Assembly: GCF_025938095.1 (NCBI RefSeq)
Contig: NZ_JAPCZF010000002.1
Coordinates: 372,001 to 436,000 of the forward strand
DNA: 64,000 bases
Direction: 5' to 3'
Origin: Novosphingobium sp. JCM 18896
GTDB lineage: Bacteria; Pseudomonadota; Alphaproteobacteria; Sphingomonadales; Sphingomonadaceae
Below, piece after piece: positions 26,622-35,748 of the stretch (positions within the stretch are counted from its first letter, which is position 1; each line of letters opens with the position of its first letter). Made by a program: the position numbers and the translations under genes. The notes beneath the pieces are model-generated. The model was not told the origin of the DNA and searched no databases. It saw only the letters and a list, made by a program, of their open reading frames with translations.

Positions 26622-28298
26622 ATGAGCACGCTCGACGATCGTCGCCCGCAGATGTTCCCCGTGCTCAGCGCGGCCCAGGTCGAAGAAGCCTCGCGCTTCG
26701 CCAGCGGCCCCGCGCGCGACTTCGCGCCCGACGAACTGCTCTACGACATCGGCGAGGTCGGCGCCCCGTCCTGGCTGCTGCTCGCGGGCTCGGCGGACAT
26801 CACCCGCCGCGACGGGCTCAACGCCGAGGCGACGATCACGACCCTGGCCGAGGGCCAGTTCACCGGCGAGGTCAACCAGCTCGCCGGCCGCTCGGCCATC
26901 GCGCGCGGCCGCGCCGGCCCCGAGGGCGCCACGGCCCTGCCGTTCGACGCCGCGCACCTGCGCGCGCTGATGATCGGCTCCGCCGAGATCGGCGAACTGG
27001 TGATGCGCGCGCTGATCCTGCGCCGCGTCGGCCTGATCGAGGAAGGCGGCGCGGGTACGATCATCATCGGCACGCCGAACAGCCCCGACATCGTCCGGCT
27101 GCAGGGCTTCCTCGCGCGCGCCGGCTATCCGCACCAGGTGCTCGACGCCGCGCGCGACGAGGAAGGCCATGCGCTGGTCGAGCGGATCGGCGTCCAGGCC
27201 GACGAGCTGCCGCTGGTGGTCTGCCCCGACGGCTCGCTGCTGCGCCGGCCGAACGAAATCCAGCTCGCCGCCTGCCTCGGCATCACCCCCGCGATCGACC
27301 CGCGCAAGCTCTACGACGTCGCGATCGTCGGCGCCGGCCCCGCCGGTCTCGCCGCCGCGGTCTATGCCGCGTCCGAAGGGCTCGAGACGATCGTGCTCGA
27401 CGAACGCGCCTATGGCGGCCAGGCCGGCGCCTCGAACCGGATCGAGAACTACTTGGGCTTCCCCACGGGCATCTCGGGCCAGGCGCTCGCCGGCCGCGCC
27501 TTCAACCAGGCGCTCAAGTTCGGCGCCGAGATCGCGATCCCGCTCGAAGTCACCAGGCTCGACTGCCCCGAAGGCAAGGTCTGCCCCGACCTTCCCTTGG
27601 GCCTGGTCCTGCCCGACGACCGCCACATCCGCGCACGCACCGTCGTGATCGCCTCGGGCGCGCGCTACCGCCGCCCCGACGTGCCGGGCCTCGCCATGTT
27701 CGAGGGCAAGGGTGTGTCCTACTGGGCCTCGCCGATCGAGGCGCGGCTCTGCGAGGGTGAGGAAGTGGCGCTCGTCGGCGGCGGCAATTCGGCGGGCCAG
27801 GGCGTGGTCTTCCTCGCGCCCAAGGTGAAGCACCTCCACCTCGTCGCACGCCGCCCGCTCGAAGCGACGATGTCGCGCTACCTGATCGACCGCATCGCCG
27901 CGCTGCCCAACGTCACCTTGCACATCGGCAAGGAGATCGCCGAGCTCGAAGGCGATTGCCAGACCGGCCTGACCGGCGCCGTGTTCCGCGACCGCGCCGA
28001 CGGCACCACCAAGCATTGCGCGCTCAAGCACCTGTTCCTGTTCATCGGCGCCGATCCCAACACCGGCTGGCTCTCGGGCTGCGTCGAGACCGACGCGCAC
28101 GGCTTCATCTGCACCGGCGACACGCTGCACCGCGAAGGAATCCTGCCGCTCGAGACCACGCGGCCCGGCATCTTCGCGATCGGCGACGTGCGCGCGGGCT
28201 CGGTCAAGCGCGTCGCCGCGGGGGTCGGTGAAGGCGCCGCGGTCGTCGCCCAGATCCACCAGGCGCTCGCCGCCCAGGCCGAGGAACGTTCGCGATGA
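26622..28298 (+). CDS. Thioredoxin-reductase-like flavoprotein with N-terminal cyclic-nucleotide-binding domain
   Basis: A 558-residue three-part protein: a cyclic-nucleotide-binding-like domain (about 10-135), a thioredoxin/glutaredoxin-like domain (about 145-220) and an FAD/NAD(P)H thioredoxin-reductase fold with GAGPAG (about 237-242) and the second Rossmann motif 'VGGGNSAGQ'. The CxxC redox motif of classical thioredoxin reductase is absent: the region reads 'EGKGVSYWASPIEARLC'. The thioredoxin-like part also lacks CxxC. It therefore cannot reduce thioredoxin in the usual way and may act as a sensor or a diaphorase. The ribosome binding site is GAGGAGGA. It overlaps the UBP zinc-finger gene by four bases. 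Confidence 0.88.
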   Translation: MSTLDDRRPQMFPVLSAAQVEEASRFASGPARDFAPDELLYDIGEVGAPSWLLLAGSADITRRDGLNAEATITTLAEGQFTGEVNQLAGRSAIARGRAGPEGATALPFDAAHLRALMIGSAEIGELVMRALILRRVGLIEEGGAGTIIIGTPNSPDIVRLQGFLARAGYPHQVLDAARDEEGHALVERIGVQADELPLVVCPDGSLLRRPNEIQLAACLGITPAIDPRKLYDVAIVGAGPAGLAAAVYAASEGLETIVLDERAYGGQAGASNRIENYLGFPTGISGQALAGRAFNQALKFGAEIAIPLEVTRLDCPEGKVCPDLPLGLVLPDDRHIRARTVVIASGARYRRPDVPGLAMFEGKGVSYWASPIEARLCEGEEVALVGGGNSAGQGVVFLAPKVKHLHLVARRPLEATMSRYLIDRIAALPNVTLHIGKEIAELEGDCQTGLTGAVFRDRADGTTKHCALKHLFLFIGADPNTGWLSGCVETDAHGFICTGDTLHREGILPLETTRPGIFAIGDVRAGSVKRVAAGVGEGAAVVAQIHQALAAQAEERSR

Positions 28299-28600
28299 CC
28301 CGCAACTGCGATCACCAGGCCGTCATCCAGCAGGTCGTGCCCAGCGCCAAGGGCTGCGAGGAATGCCTGGCCAGCGGCGACTGGTGGGTTCACCTGCGCC
28401 TGTGCCGGACCTGCGGCCATGTCGGCTGCTGCGACGATTCGCCCAACCGCCACGCCACAGCCCACCATCACGCCACCCACCACCCGATCATCGAGGGCTA
28501 CGACCCGCCCGAAGGCTGGGGCTGGTGCTACGTCGACGAGACCTTCGTCGACCTGCCCAACCAGACGCCGCAGCTGGGGCCGATCAAGCGTTGGGTGTGA
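28295..28600 (+). CDS. UBP-type zinc-finger protein
   Basis: A 101-residue protein that is essentially one ubiquitin-hydrolase-type (UBP) zinc finger: 'CEECLASGDWWVHLRLC' with 'CRTCGHVGCCDDSPNRHATA' and 'HHATHHPIIEGY' giving the Cys/His ligands. Bacterial members are often encoded next to thioredoxin-reductase-like flavoproteins, as here, with an ATGA overlap. In eukaryotes this finger binds a free ubiquitin C-terminus; the bacterial ligand is unknown. Confidence 0.9.
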   Translation: MTRNCDHQAVIQQVVPSAKGCEECLASGDWWVHLRLCRTCGHVGCCDDSPNRHATAHHHATHHPIIEGYDPPEGWGWCYVDETFVDLPNQTPQLGPIKRWV

Positions 28601-28686
28601 GGTGGCGAATGGCTGGTTGCGCCGACAGAGCGGACGTAGCGCGTGATCGTCGACTGCGTCGATGCTGACGTTTCCCATATCTTCTC

Positions 28687-28774
28687 CGTCGCCCCGGGCT
28701 TGACCCGGGGCCCCGCTGTTCTTCAACGCGGCGATGCGGGCAAAGCGGGACCCCGGGTCAAGCCCGGGGCGACG
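28687..28774. repeat. Family B palindromic repeat
   Basis: Arms CGTCGCCCCGGGCTTGACCC and complement. It is one of two copies in the 556-base gene-free stretch 28601-29156; I see no ORF, promoter or RNA in the rest. Confidence 0.85.
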
Positions 28775-28928
28775 AGTGGTGTGATGGAAATCCCTCGTTT
28801 CCGGTTGCAACCCGCCAGTCCGCACCCCACGGCCAGCGAGCTGCGTCCGGCGAGGCCGGCCTGGCGCGACAGAGCGATCGCTGCGTCGAAATGGCAGGGG
28901 TCGCCAGTGCCGCATCCTACTATCTATC

Positions 28929-29029
28929 CGTCACCCCTGCGAAGGCAGGGGCCCAACTGACCGCGCCTCCACGCGCCTTCCGTTTCAGGACGAGAGCTTG
29001 GTTAGGCCCCTGCCTGCGCAGGGGCGACG
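28929..29029. repeat. Family B palindromic repeat, divergent copy
   Basis: Arms CGTCACCCCTGCGAAGGC and a near complement ending GGGGCGACG, with a longer centre than its relatives. It lies 155 bases after the previous copy. Confidence 0.75.
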
Positions 29030-29156
29030 AGGGGGGAAATGGGCAGGTCCGCTTTTGAAGTCCGGGCGGCTAGGACCGGCCTGTCCGCACACCAGACAAT
29101 ATCCCGAACGGGAAGCCTCTATGGCGCTCGCAGCATCAAGCCCCTAAATCGCACCC

Positions 29157-29642
29157 ATGTTCGAAACCACGATCGACACCTCGTCCAAGCCCGAAATGTA
29201 CGCCGACCTCGTCTCTGCCGCGCGCGGGCTGACAGAAGGCGAGCCCGACGGCATCGCCAACATGGCCAATGTCGCGGCGCTGATCTGGGACACGCTGCCC
29301 GATCTCAACTGGGCGGGCTTCTACCGCTTCGACGGGCAGGAACTCGTGCTCGGGCCGTTCCAGGGCAAGCCCGCCTGCATCCGCATCGCCTTGGGCAAGG
29401 GCGTCTGCGGCACCGCCGCGGCCGAGCGCGTGACGCAGTGCGTGGCCGACGTCCACGCCTTCCCCGGCCACATCGCCTGCGACGCCGCCTCGCAATCGGA
29501 AGTGGTCGTGCCGGTGGTCCACGACGGCGCGCTGATCGGCGTGCTCGATCTCGACAGCCCGCACCTCGCGCGGTTCGACGAAGCCGACGTCGCCGGGATC
29601 GAGGCCCTGGTCGCCGCCGTGGCTCCCCGCCTTATTGCTTGA
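29157..29642 (+). CDS. msrC: Free methionine-(R)-sulfoxide reductase, GAF-domain type
   Basis: A 161-residue GAF-domain protein with the fRMsr cysteines: 'KPACIRIALGKGVCGTAAA' and 'DVHAFPGHIACDAASQSE'. This enzyme reduces free methionine-R-sulfoxide, part of oxidative damage repair. Length and motifs match E. coli YebR/MsrC closely. Its stop is seven bases from the convergent SleB-type gene. Confidence 0.93.
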   Translation: MFETTIDTSSKPEMYADLVSAARGLTEGEPDGIANMANVAALIWDTLPDLNWAGFYRFDGQELVLGPFQGKPACIRIALGKGVCGTAAAERVTQCVADVHAFPGHIACDAASQSEVVVPVVHDGALIGVLDLDSPHLARFDEADVAGIEALVAAVAPRLIA

Positions 29643-29649
29643 GGCCTTA

Positions 29650-30927
29650 TTACTCGAGGCTTTGCTTCGTCTTGAAGCGAACGCCGGGCAGCACGTCCGC
29701 GGCCTGTGCCGAACCGGCGAGGCAGGCCTTGGGATCGCGGTTCGGATAGCGGTCGCAGTCGAAGCGCGTCGCGCCGCGGCCGCCCAGGCCGTCGCGGCGG
29801 TACTCGAACACCATCGTCCCGCGCGCACCCTCGGGGATCGGATAGGCGCCGGGGATGTCGTCTTCGTTGGCCCAGGCCGCGACTTCGCAGGCGCCCTGAT
29901 CCTTGCACAGCGCCAGCGCGGCGTTGACCAGCTGGGCGGCCGAGGCCCCCGCCGGCGCGAGCAGGCCGAAGCCGCGGCCGTCGGGACGCACCAGCCTGAC
30001 GCGGTTGCCGTAGAGCGGCACCTTGCCCATGCCCGCGGGCAGTTCCGCCTTGGGCTGCGGCAGGCCGAGAATGCCCGTGCCCAACTCGCCGACCGGCGCC
30101 GGGCCGGGCTGGGCCGCGGCGATCAGCGCCGCCGCGCCGGCCTCGTTGCCGCGATATTCGCGGCGGAACGCGCCGCCGCCGCCCCAGGCACCGCGCCAGC
30201 CGAAGAACAGGTGCGTGCCGACCCGCGCGAGCTTGTTCAGCTCGGGGCTCCAGTAGGGATAGACCCAGTCGGTGTGGTAATGCGTGGCGAGCCCGACGGG
30301 GCCATAGACCTTGCCCGCGAGCGCCTGCGCCGCGACGACACGCGCGCGCGCCCAGGCCGCATCGGACATGTGCCGGCGCAGCGAACCGTCGCAGGTAAAG
30401 GTGAACTGGCAGCCGGTGGCGCGCTGCGAGCCCTGATAGACCACGCCGCAGACCGTCGCCGGGAAGGCCGCGTGGCGCACGCGGTTGAGCACGACCTGCG
30501 CGACCGCGGCCTCACCCTCGGTATCGTCGCCGGCCTCGTAGAGCGCGGCCGTGGCCAGGCATTCGGTGGCGCGGTCGCGATCGGCGTCGGAGCCCTGGAA
30601 CACGAAGGGCCGCGCCGCGCCGAGCTTGTCGACGAGAAATGGCACCGCGGCGTTGCGCGCGCGGGCATCGTCGGGCGCGAGCACCGAAGCCGCCTGCTGG
30701 CCGTGCGCCTCGATATCCTCGGGCAAGGCGGGCAGGTCTTTCAAGGTCGCGGGTCGCGGCGCACCCGCCTGCGGCCCCGCCGCCGGACCACCGCGCAGCA
30801 CGAGGAAGGCCAGCACGCAGAGCCCGGCCAGCGCGACCGCCAGCACCGCCCGCACTCGGCGGTCGGCCAGGCGATGCTTCCAGGCCAGGCGCGGCGACGC
30901 CGGCTCTTCGAGACTTGCAGCGGTCAT
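29650..30927 (-). CDS. SleB-type cell-wall hydrolase, membrane-anchored
   Basis: A 425-residue protein with an N-terminal cytoplasmic stretch, one membrane helix ('AVLAVALAGLCVLAFLVL') and a periplasmic hydrolase_2 (SleB) domain: 'EGEAAVAQVVLNRVRHAAFP', 'GVVYQGSQRATGCQFTFTCD' and 'HYHTDWVYPYW'. SleB enzymes cleave peptidoglycan glycan strands. In non-sporing alphaproteobacteria they act in wall remodelling. The C-terminal 150 residues are not assigned. Confidence 0.87.
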   Translation of the reverse strand: MTAASLEEPASPRLAWKHRLADRRVRAVLAVALAGLCVLAFLVLRGGPAAGPQAGAPRPATLKDLPALPEDIEAHGQQAASVLAPDDARARNAAVPFLVDKLGAARPFVFQGSDADRDRATECLATAALYEAGDDTEGEAAVAQVVLNRVRHAAFPATVCGVVYQGSQRATGCQFTFTCDGSLRRHMSDAAWARARVVAAQALAGKVYGPVGLATHYHTDWVYPYWSPELNKLARVGTHLFFGWRGAWGGGGAFRREYRGNEAGAAALIAAAQPGPAPVGELGTGILGLPQPKAELPAGMGKVPLYGNRVRLVRPDGRGFGLLAPAGASAAQLVNAALALCKDQGACEVAAWANEDDIPGAYPIPEGARGTMVFEYRRDGLGGRGATRFDCDRYPNRDPKACLAGSAQAADVLPGVRFKTKQSLE

Positions 30928-30996
30928 GGGCTCCGATGATCCAGACGATGAGGGGTGTTTACGGTCCGCGGCGCCGAAAGGTTCCCGCGGTGCGCC

Positions 30997-31662
30997 CTAT
31001 TCCTGCCCCTGGCCCTGCCCCTGACCGACGATCTCGAACAGCGGATTCGGGCGTGCTTCACCGACCTTGACCAAGGTGTTGGTGTCGCGGTGGTTGAACA
31101 GCCCCTCCTGCCCGTGCACCGCCAGCATCGTCTCGGTGACATAGGTGATCGAGCCATCGGGATTGAAGGTCAGCTCGATCGAATAGGATTCGGTGCGGAA
31201 GGCCTGCTCGAGGAAGCTCGTCGAGCAGATGCCGTAATCGGTCTTGCCGCGCACCGCCGAGAGCCTGAGCGTGGTGTCCTCGGGCTTGGCGAAGCCCGAA
31301 GCCAGCGCGACCTGGCCGCGCGGGATCGACACGGTCTGCATGATCAGCCCGGTGTCGGGCTCGTAGAGCCAGTAGCCGGTCTGGTCGTGGAAGGTCGTAT
31401 CCTCCTCGGGCGTGTTGATATGGACGTGATAGCGCAGCCCGTAGAGCAGCTGCGGCCCGTTCGCCTGCGGATCGATCGGGTGCGCCTCGATCGTTTCGCT
31501 GTAGACGCGATGTTCGGGGCCGTCGGCCTTGGGATTGATGTCGGCGCCGCGCGGCCCCTCGCTCGCCCAGACCCCCGCGAGCCGCGCCAGCGGCCCGAGC
31601 TTCGCCAAGGTGTTCGGATCGGCGTCCTGTTCGGTAAAGATGTCGTCCGGAATATCGGCCAT
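30997..31662 (-). CDS. Nitrobindin/FABP-like haem-binding beta-barrel protein
   Basis: A 221-residue protein resembling the FABP-like (nitrobindin/THAP4 C-terminal) barrel: 'LARLAGVWASEGPRGAD' near the N-terminus, 'LLYGLRYHVHINTPEEDTTF', 'DQTGYWLYEPDTGLIMQTV' and 'IPRGQVALASGFA'. Relatives bind haem and react with NO or peroxynitrite; whether this one does is not shown. I chose the ATG at 31662 because conserved sequence starts there, and longer frames would cross the tRNA gene. The tail 'GQGQGQGQE' is low-complexity. Confidence 0.62.
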   Translation of the reverse strand: MADIPDDIFTEQDADPNTLAKLGPLARLAGVWASEGPRGADINPKADGPEHRVYSETIEAHPIDPQANGPQLLYGLRYHVHINTPEEDTTFHDQTGYWLYEPDTGLIMQTVSIPRGQVALASGFAKPEDTTLRLSAVRGKTDYGICSTSFLEQAFRTESYSIELTFNPDGSITYVTETMLAVHGQEGLFNHRDTNTLVKVGEARPNPLFEIVGQGQGQGQE

Positions 31663-31852
31663 GATCGTGCCCCCAGCCCTGAAGCGGATTGTCGCGACCG
31701 GCGATATGGCACCGGCGCCCCCTCGCGCAAGATGGCGATTTGCCCCGCCCCTCCCGTGCCGCGCGGCGTGCGGTGAAAACAAGTTTGATATTGCCGCATC
31801 GGGCTGTTGACAGACTGCGAGACTCACCTCTAAAGGCCGGCGCCTACCCCGT

Positions 31853-31939
31853 GCCCAGATGGCGGAATTGGTAGACGCACCAGCTTCAGGTGCTGGCGCT
31901 CGCAAGGGCGTGGAGGTTCGAGTCCTCTTCTGGGCACCA
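31853..31939 (+). tRNA. tRNA-Leu (CAG)
   Basis: The acceptor stem GCCCAGA/TCTGGGC, a D-arm with GGCGGAATTGGTAGAC, the anticodon stem CCAGC/GCTGG with loop TTCAGGT (anticodon CAG), a long variable arm typical of class II tRNAs, the T-loop GGTTCGAGTCC, and an encoded CCA end (31937-31939). It reads CUG, the most used leucine codon in such GC-rich genomes. Confidence 0.97.
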
Positions 31940-32123
31940 TTTCCTTTGGCCGGCAAGCTGCAGCGCAGATTTGCCCGAGCGGCCGGGATACCAACGAGAT
32001 TCTCGGCACCTGCGGCGGTCTTATGACCGCCGATCTCGCGTGCGTTGTCGATAATCGGGCGGTGACACAGATGGCCTTCTCGTGCGTTTGGCAGCAAAAG
32101 CGTTCCAGCGGAGGAGACAACCC

Positions 32124-32369
32124 ATGCTCAACATCATCGGCGCCATCATCAGCGGCCTCATCATCGGCGCACTCGCGCGCTTCTTCTATCCGGGTGCGGT
32201 GCCGATGGGCTGGCTGTCGACGATCCTGCTCGGCGTCGGCGGTTCGCTGCTCGCGGGCTGGTTCGCCAGCCGCGGCAGCAGCGACTTCAGCCGCGCGGGC
32301 TGCCTCGCCTCAGTGATCGGCGCGATCGTGCTGATCTTCGTCGGCCGGCTGCTCGGCCTGAACTTCTAG
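32124..32369 (+). CDS. GlsB/YeaQ/YmgE family membrane protein
   Basis: An 81-residue protein with three membrane helices and the family's glycine pattern ('IIGAIISGLIIGALARFFYP', 'GWLSTILLGVGGSLLAGWF'). It is the transglycosylase-associated/GlsB family, linked to stress resistance without a known activity. The start has GAGGAGA. Its end overlaps the convergent glycosyltransferase by four bases. Confidence 0.88.
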   Translation: MLNIIGAIISGLIIGALARFFYPGAVPMGWLSTILLGVGGSLLAGWFASRGSSDFSRAGCLASVIGAIVLIFVGRLLGLNF

Positions 32370-34324
32370 GCGGCGAGCGGCCTCGGTTCGGGCTCGGGTT
32401 CGGGCTCGGCCAGTTCGGTGGCGCGCGCCGCGTGATGGTTGCCCAGGGCCGCCATCACCGGTGCACAGAAGAAGCGCAGCGCCATCGTCGCGAAGCTCAG
32501 CCCCAGTAGCAGCGCGAAACCGCCGCCGAGGTGCTCGGCCGCGAACAGCGCGAGCAGCGCGACCGCCAGGCAGATGGCGCCTGCCACGGTCTCGCCGCGG
32601 GCGATGACGAAGGGCGATTCGGCGGCGGACTGCACCGCGAACTTCGGCGTGCGCCGCCAGGCGATCGGGCGCTTCGACAGGCCCGCGACACCCGCGAGCA
32701 GCACGACGTAGTCGAGCGAGGCGCGCGCGATCTGGCCGCGGATCATCGCGCGCGGATCGTCGCAGCCCGACAGTCGATAGCGATGGACCGTGCGCACGAT
32801 CCAGGTCACGAGGCCGACCACGAGCAGGAGCCAGGTCACGTCGGGCACGGCGATCCGCGGGGCATTGTCGCTGACCACGGTCATCGCGATGCCGACGGCC
32901 GACAGCGCGGCCATGGCGATCCCGGCAAGGTTGAGCAACGGCGAGACGCAGCGCGTGACCTCGAGCAGCTTGCTCCAGCCGGGCAGCGGTGCCGCCAGCG
33001 GTGCCGGGCGGAACAGCCGCCAGTGGCGGCGCAGCTGCTGCACCGGGCCCGCGGTCCAGCGGAAGCGCTGCTTGCGGTAGTCGTCGAAGGTCTCGGGGAT
33101 CAGGCCGCGGCCGAAGGTCTCACCGAAATAGAGCCCGCGATAGCCGACCGCGCGGATGCGGACCGAGACTTCGGAATCCTCGGTCAGGCACCATTCGGCC
33201 CAGCCGCCTGCGCGGCGCAGGGCCTCGGCGCGCAACAGGCACATCGTGCCGATCGTGAAGGCCCCGCCGTATTCGCTGACACCGGGGTAATCGACCTTGT
33301 TGGTCGGCATGTATTCCCAGTGGCAGGCGGTGAGGAAATCGCTGTCCTCATAGCCGCGATAGTCGTGCGGCGTCTGGACATAACCGATCCGCGGATCGGC
33401 GAAGAACGGCACGAGCCGCGCCAGGAAATCGGGGCGCGAGTGGTAGTCCGCGTCGATCACGCCGACCACCTCGGTATCGGGCGCCATCTGCTCGAGGCAG
33501 AAGTTGAGCGCACCGGCCTTGGCGCCGGGCAGCGGCGCGACGTGGAAGAAGCGGAACACCTCGCGCCCCAGGCGACGGTTGAGCGTGCGGCAATGGACCT
33601 CGAGCGGACGCCACAGCGCCTCGTCCTGGGTGTTGTTGTCGCAGACCAGCACTTCGAAATCGGCATAGTCGAGCGCGGCGAGGCCATCCATCGTCGCCTT
33701 CACCACTTCGGGCGGCTCGGCATAGCAGGGCAGGTGCAGCGAGACCTTGAAGCGCGGCGCGAGATCGCAGGGTGCGGGCACCTGCGCGGGCATGCGCCAG
33801 TCCTCGTGCGTCAGCACCGCCTCGCGCGCGAAACCCGCGACCAATGTGACGCCGCTGGCGATCGCGCCGAGGCCGAGCGCCGCCAGCGAGGCGAGTTCGA
33901 GCCACCAGGGCAGCCCCGCCTCGACGACGAACAGCGCGCCCCACAGCGGGCCGACGACCAGTGCGACCACCTGGGTGGCCAGGGTCAGCACCCCGGGCAG
34001 GCTAAGCCGGCGGACGAACAGCGACAGCGCCACGGCTGTCGCCAGCACCAGCGCCAGCATCGCCACCAGATCGATCGGACGCGTGGTCAGCCACAAAGGG
34101 ATCGCCAAGGCGGCCAGCACGGCGACGGCGAGTTCGATCGGTTCCTGCGAGGCCGGCCGGTCGATCCGATGCGGCGCGCGTACGGCTCGCGCGGTCAGCA
34201 CCGTCGTGGCGCAGCCGAGCAAGGCCAGGAACAGCACCGAACAGTCGAGCGAAGCTCTTGAGATTTCCAGCAAATCGCAGTCCCACCAGATTTGGTTAGC
34301 AAATCGTTGACCGCGAAAACTCAC
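32366..34324 (-). CDS. Family 2 membrane glycosyltransferase, cellulose-synthase-like
   Basis: A 652-residue polytopic protein. N-terminal membrane helices are followed by a cytosolic GT2 domain with 'EVLVCDNNTQDEALW', the DxD motif 'VIDADYHSRPDF', 'TEDSEVSVRIRA' and the product-binding 'QRFRW', then further membrane helices. Such processive enzymes make or extend polysaccharides such as exopolymers or glucans. The frame begins at GTG (34324); the start is uncertain, and a later GTG or TTG is possible. No other polysaccharide genes lie next to it. It ends with a Pro/Glu repeat tail ('EPEPEPEPRP'). Confidence 0.85.
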   Translation of the reverse strand: MSFRGQRFANQIWWDCDLLEISRASLDCSVLFLALLGCATTVLTARAVRAPHRIDRPASQEPIELAVAVLAALAIPLWLTTRPIDLVAMLALVLATAVALSLFVRRLSLPGVLTLATQVVALVVGPLWGALFVVEAGLPWWLELASLAALGLGAIASGVTLVAGFAREAVLTHEDWRMPAQVPAPCDLAPRFKVSLHLPCYAEPPEVVKATMDGLAALDYADFEVLVCDNNTQDEALWRPLEVHCRTLNRRLGREVFRFFHVAPLPGAKAGALNFCLEQMAPDTEVVGVIDADYHSRPDFLARLVPFFADPRIGYVQTPHDYRGYEDSDFLTACHWEYMPTNKVDYPGVSEYGGAFTIGTMCLLRAEALRRAGGWAEWCLTEDSEVSVRIRAVGYRGLYFGETFGRGLIPETFDDYRKQRFRWTAGPVQQLRRHWRLFRPAPLAAPLPGWSKLLEVTRCVSPLLNLAGIAMAALSAVGIAMTVVSDNAPRIAVPDVTWLLLVVGLVTWIVRTVHRYRLSGCDDPRAMIRGQIARASLDYVVLLAGVAGLSKRPIAWRRTPKFAVQSAAESPFVIARGETVAGAICLAVALLALFAAEHLGGGFALLLGLSFATMALRFFCAPVMAALGNHHAARATELAEPEPEPEPRPLAA

Positions 34325-34439
34325 GAGAACGCCTTATGGCAATCCCCGACTGCGACGGACGGTGCATTTGCTGCCACGCGCGGTTGTCAGAGCGGTGACA
34401 AGCCGCGGTTCTTTGCCCGCCTGTTGCTGAAAAGCGGGC

Positions 34440-35201
34440 TCAGCGCGCGCGGGCGAGGATGTTCGCCGCGGTCGTGACCAGGCCGCCGTTCGCCGCGATC
34501 GTCAGCCCGGTCAGCCAGCGCGCCTCGTCGCTGGCGAGGAAGGCCACGACGTCGGCGATGTCCTCGGGCTGGCCGAGCCGGCGCAGCGCGGTCCAGGGCG
34601 GCACCTGATCGGGCCAGGTCTGGCCGGCGATCATCTCGGTGCGTGTGCAGCCGGGCGCGACCGAATTGCAGGTGATGCCGCGCTCGCCGAGTTCCTGCGC
34701 GACCGAGCGCAGGAAGGTCTCCGACCCCGCCTTGGCCGCGGCGCCGACCGAGACGCCGGGCGCGGCGTGGGTCGCCATGCCCGAGGAGATGAACACCACG
34801 CGGCCGTGCGGACTCTGCGTCAGCCGCGCATATTCGGTGGTCGCGAGGATCGTCGCGCGCAGGTTGAAGGCGAGCACGCGGTCGATCGTCTCGACCGAGA
34901 GATCGGTGGCGAGCCCCGAACTGCCGCCGCCGGCGTTGAGCACGAGGATGTCGAGCGCACCGTGGACCGCGAAGGCATCGCGCACCACGCGCGTCGGCGT
35001 ATCGCCCTCGACCAGGTCCCCCAGCACGACGTCGGCCTCGCCGCCTTCCGCGCGGATCTGCGCGGCGACCGGTTCGGCCTTCTCGGCGCTGCGCGCGTGG
35101 ACGATCACCTTGGCGCCGTCCTGCGCGAGCTTGCGCGCGATAGCCTTGCCGATGCCCTGCGACGACCCGGTGACCAGCGCCACCCTGTCCTTGATCCGCA
35201 C
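34440..35201 (-). CDS. SDR-family oxidoreductase-like protein lacking the catalytic tyrosine
   Basis: A 253-residue short-chain dehydrogenase/reductase fold with the cofactor motif 'VTGSSQGIGKAIA', 'LVLNAGGGSSG' and the active-site serine in 'ISSGMATHAAPG'. Where the family has Y-xxx-K, this protein reads 'VGAAAK', so tyrosine is replaced by glycine. The DNA (minus strand, near 34735) confirms this. It starts at GTG with GGGAGAG upstream. It is the last gene of a run with an SRPBCC protein and an active-type SDR. It may bind NAD(P) without classical catalysis, or use another residue. Confidence 0.85.
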   Translation of the reverse strand: MRIKDRVALVTGSSQGIGKAIARKLAQDGAKVIVHARSAEKAEPVAAQIRAEGGEADVVLGDLVEGDTPTRVVRDAFAVHGALDILVLNAGGGSSGLATDLSVETIDRVLAFNLRATILATTEYARLTQSPHGRVVFISSGMATHAAPGVSVGAAAKAGSETFLRSVAQELGERGITCNSVAPGCTRTEMIAGQTWPDQVPPWTALRRLGQPEDIADVVAFLASDEARWLTGLTIAANGGLVTTAANILARAR

Positions 35202-35253
35202 CTGTCTCTCCCGTTTATGAGGGCGGCGGCACCGGCCCGCTCAACACTGCGCG

Positions 35254-35748
35254 CTACTGTTCGATGTAAGCCGCGAGGTTGGCAAGCGACGAGGCCAGCC
35301 CTACCGCGTGATCCTCCTTGCTTATGCCGGAGGGAACGTTCTCGGCGACGACGCTGATCTCGGTGCCCTCGGCGCACCAGGTCAGGCCCCAGGTCATGCG
35401 CATGGTGCCGGCGAAAGCGGGATCGTCGGAGACGAAGTCGAACTCCTGCACCACGCACTCGTTGGGATCGAGTTCGACGAAGCGGCCGCTGACCACGTCG
35501 GTGTCGGCCGTGGTCTTGCCGCCTTCGCCCGAGGCGAAGCGCAGGGTCATGCGGATCGCGCCGCCGGGCTGCGGGTCGAAGGCCTCCATCGTCCCGGTCG
35601 CGCCCTCGGGCGGCAACCAGTTCGCCACCATCCGCGCGTCGGTCAGCGCCGCATAGACCACCGCGACCGGGGCCGCGATGATCCGATAGGCACGGTCGAC
35701 GCGGTGTTCGTCCTCGTAGCCATAGTCATTGTCGTCATAGGCGGTCAC
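35254..35748 (-). CDS. SRPBCC/AHSA1-family protein
   Basis: A 164-residue START-like protein: 'RAYRIIAAPVAVVYAALTDA' and 'RMVANWLPPEGATGTMEAFD' are typical of the AHSA1/SRPBCC ligand-binding fold, ending with a helix ('LASSLANLAAYIEQ'). It begins at a GTG overlapping the preceding SDR stop (GTGA), so it is coupled to it. The family binds hydrophobic ligands; the ligand is unknown. Confidence 0.87.
   Translation of the reverse strand: MTAYDDNDYGYEDEHRVDRAYRIIAAPVAVVYAALTDARMVANWLPPEGATGTMEAFDPQPGGAIRMTLRFASGEGGKTTADTDVVSGRFVELDPNECVVQEFDFVSDDPAFAGTMRMTWGLTWCAEGTEISVVAENVPSGISKEDHAVGLASSLANLAAYIEQ

Noticed and set aside
30997..32097. A 366-codon version of the nitrobindin-like gene
   Set aside because: The extra N-terminus would be translated across the complement of the tRNA-Leu gene and is not conserved sequence.
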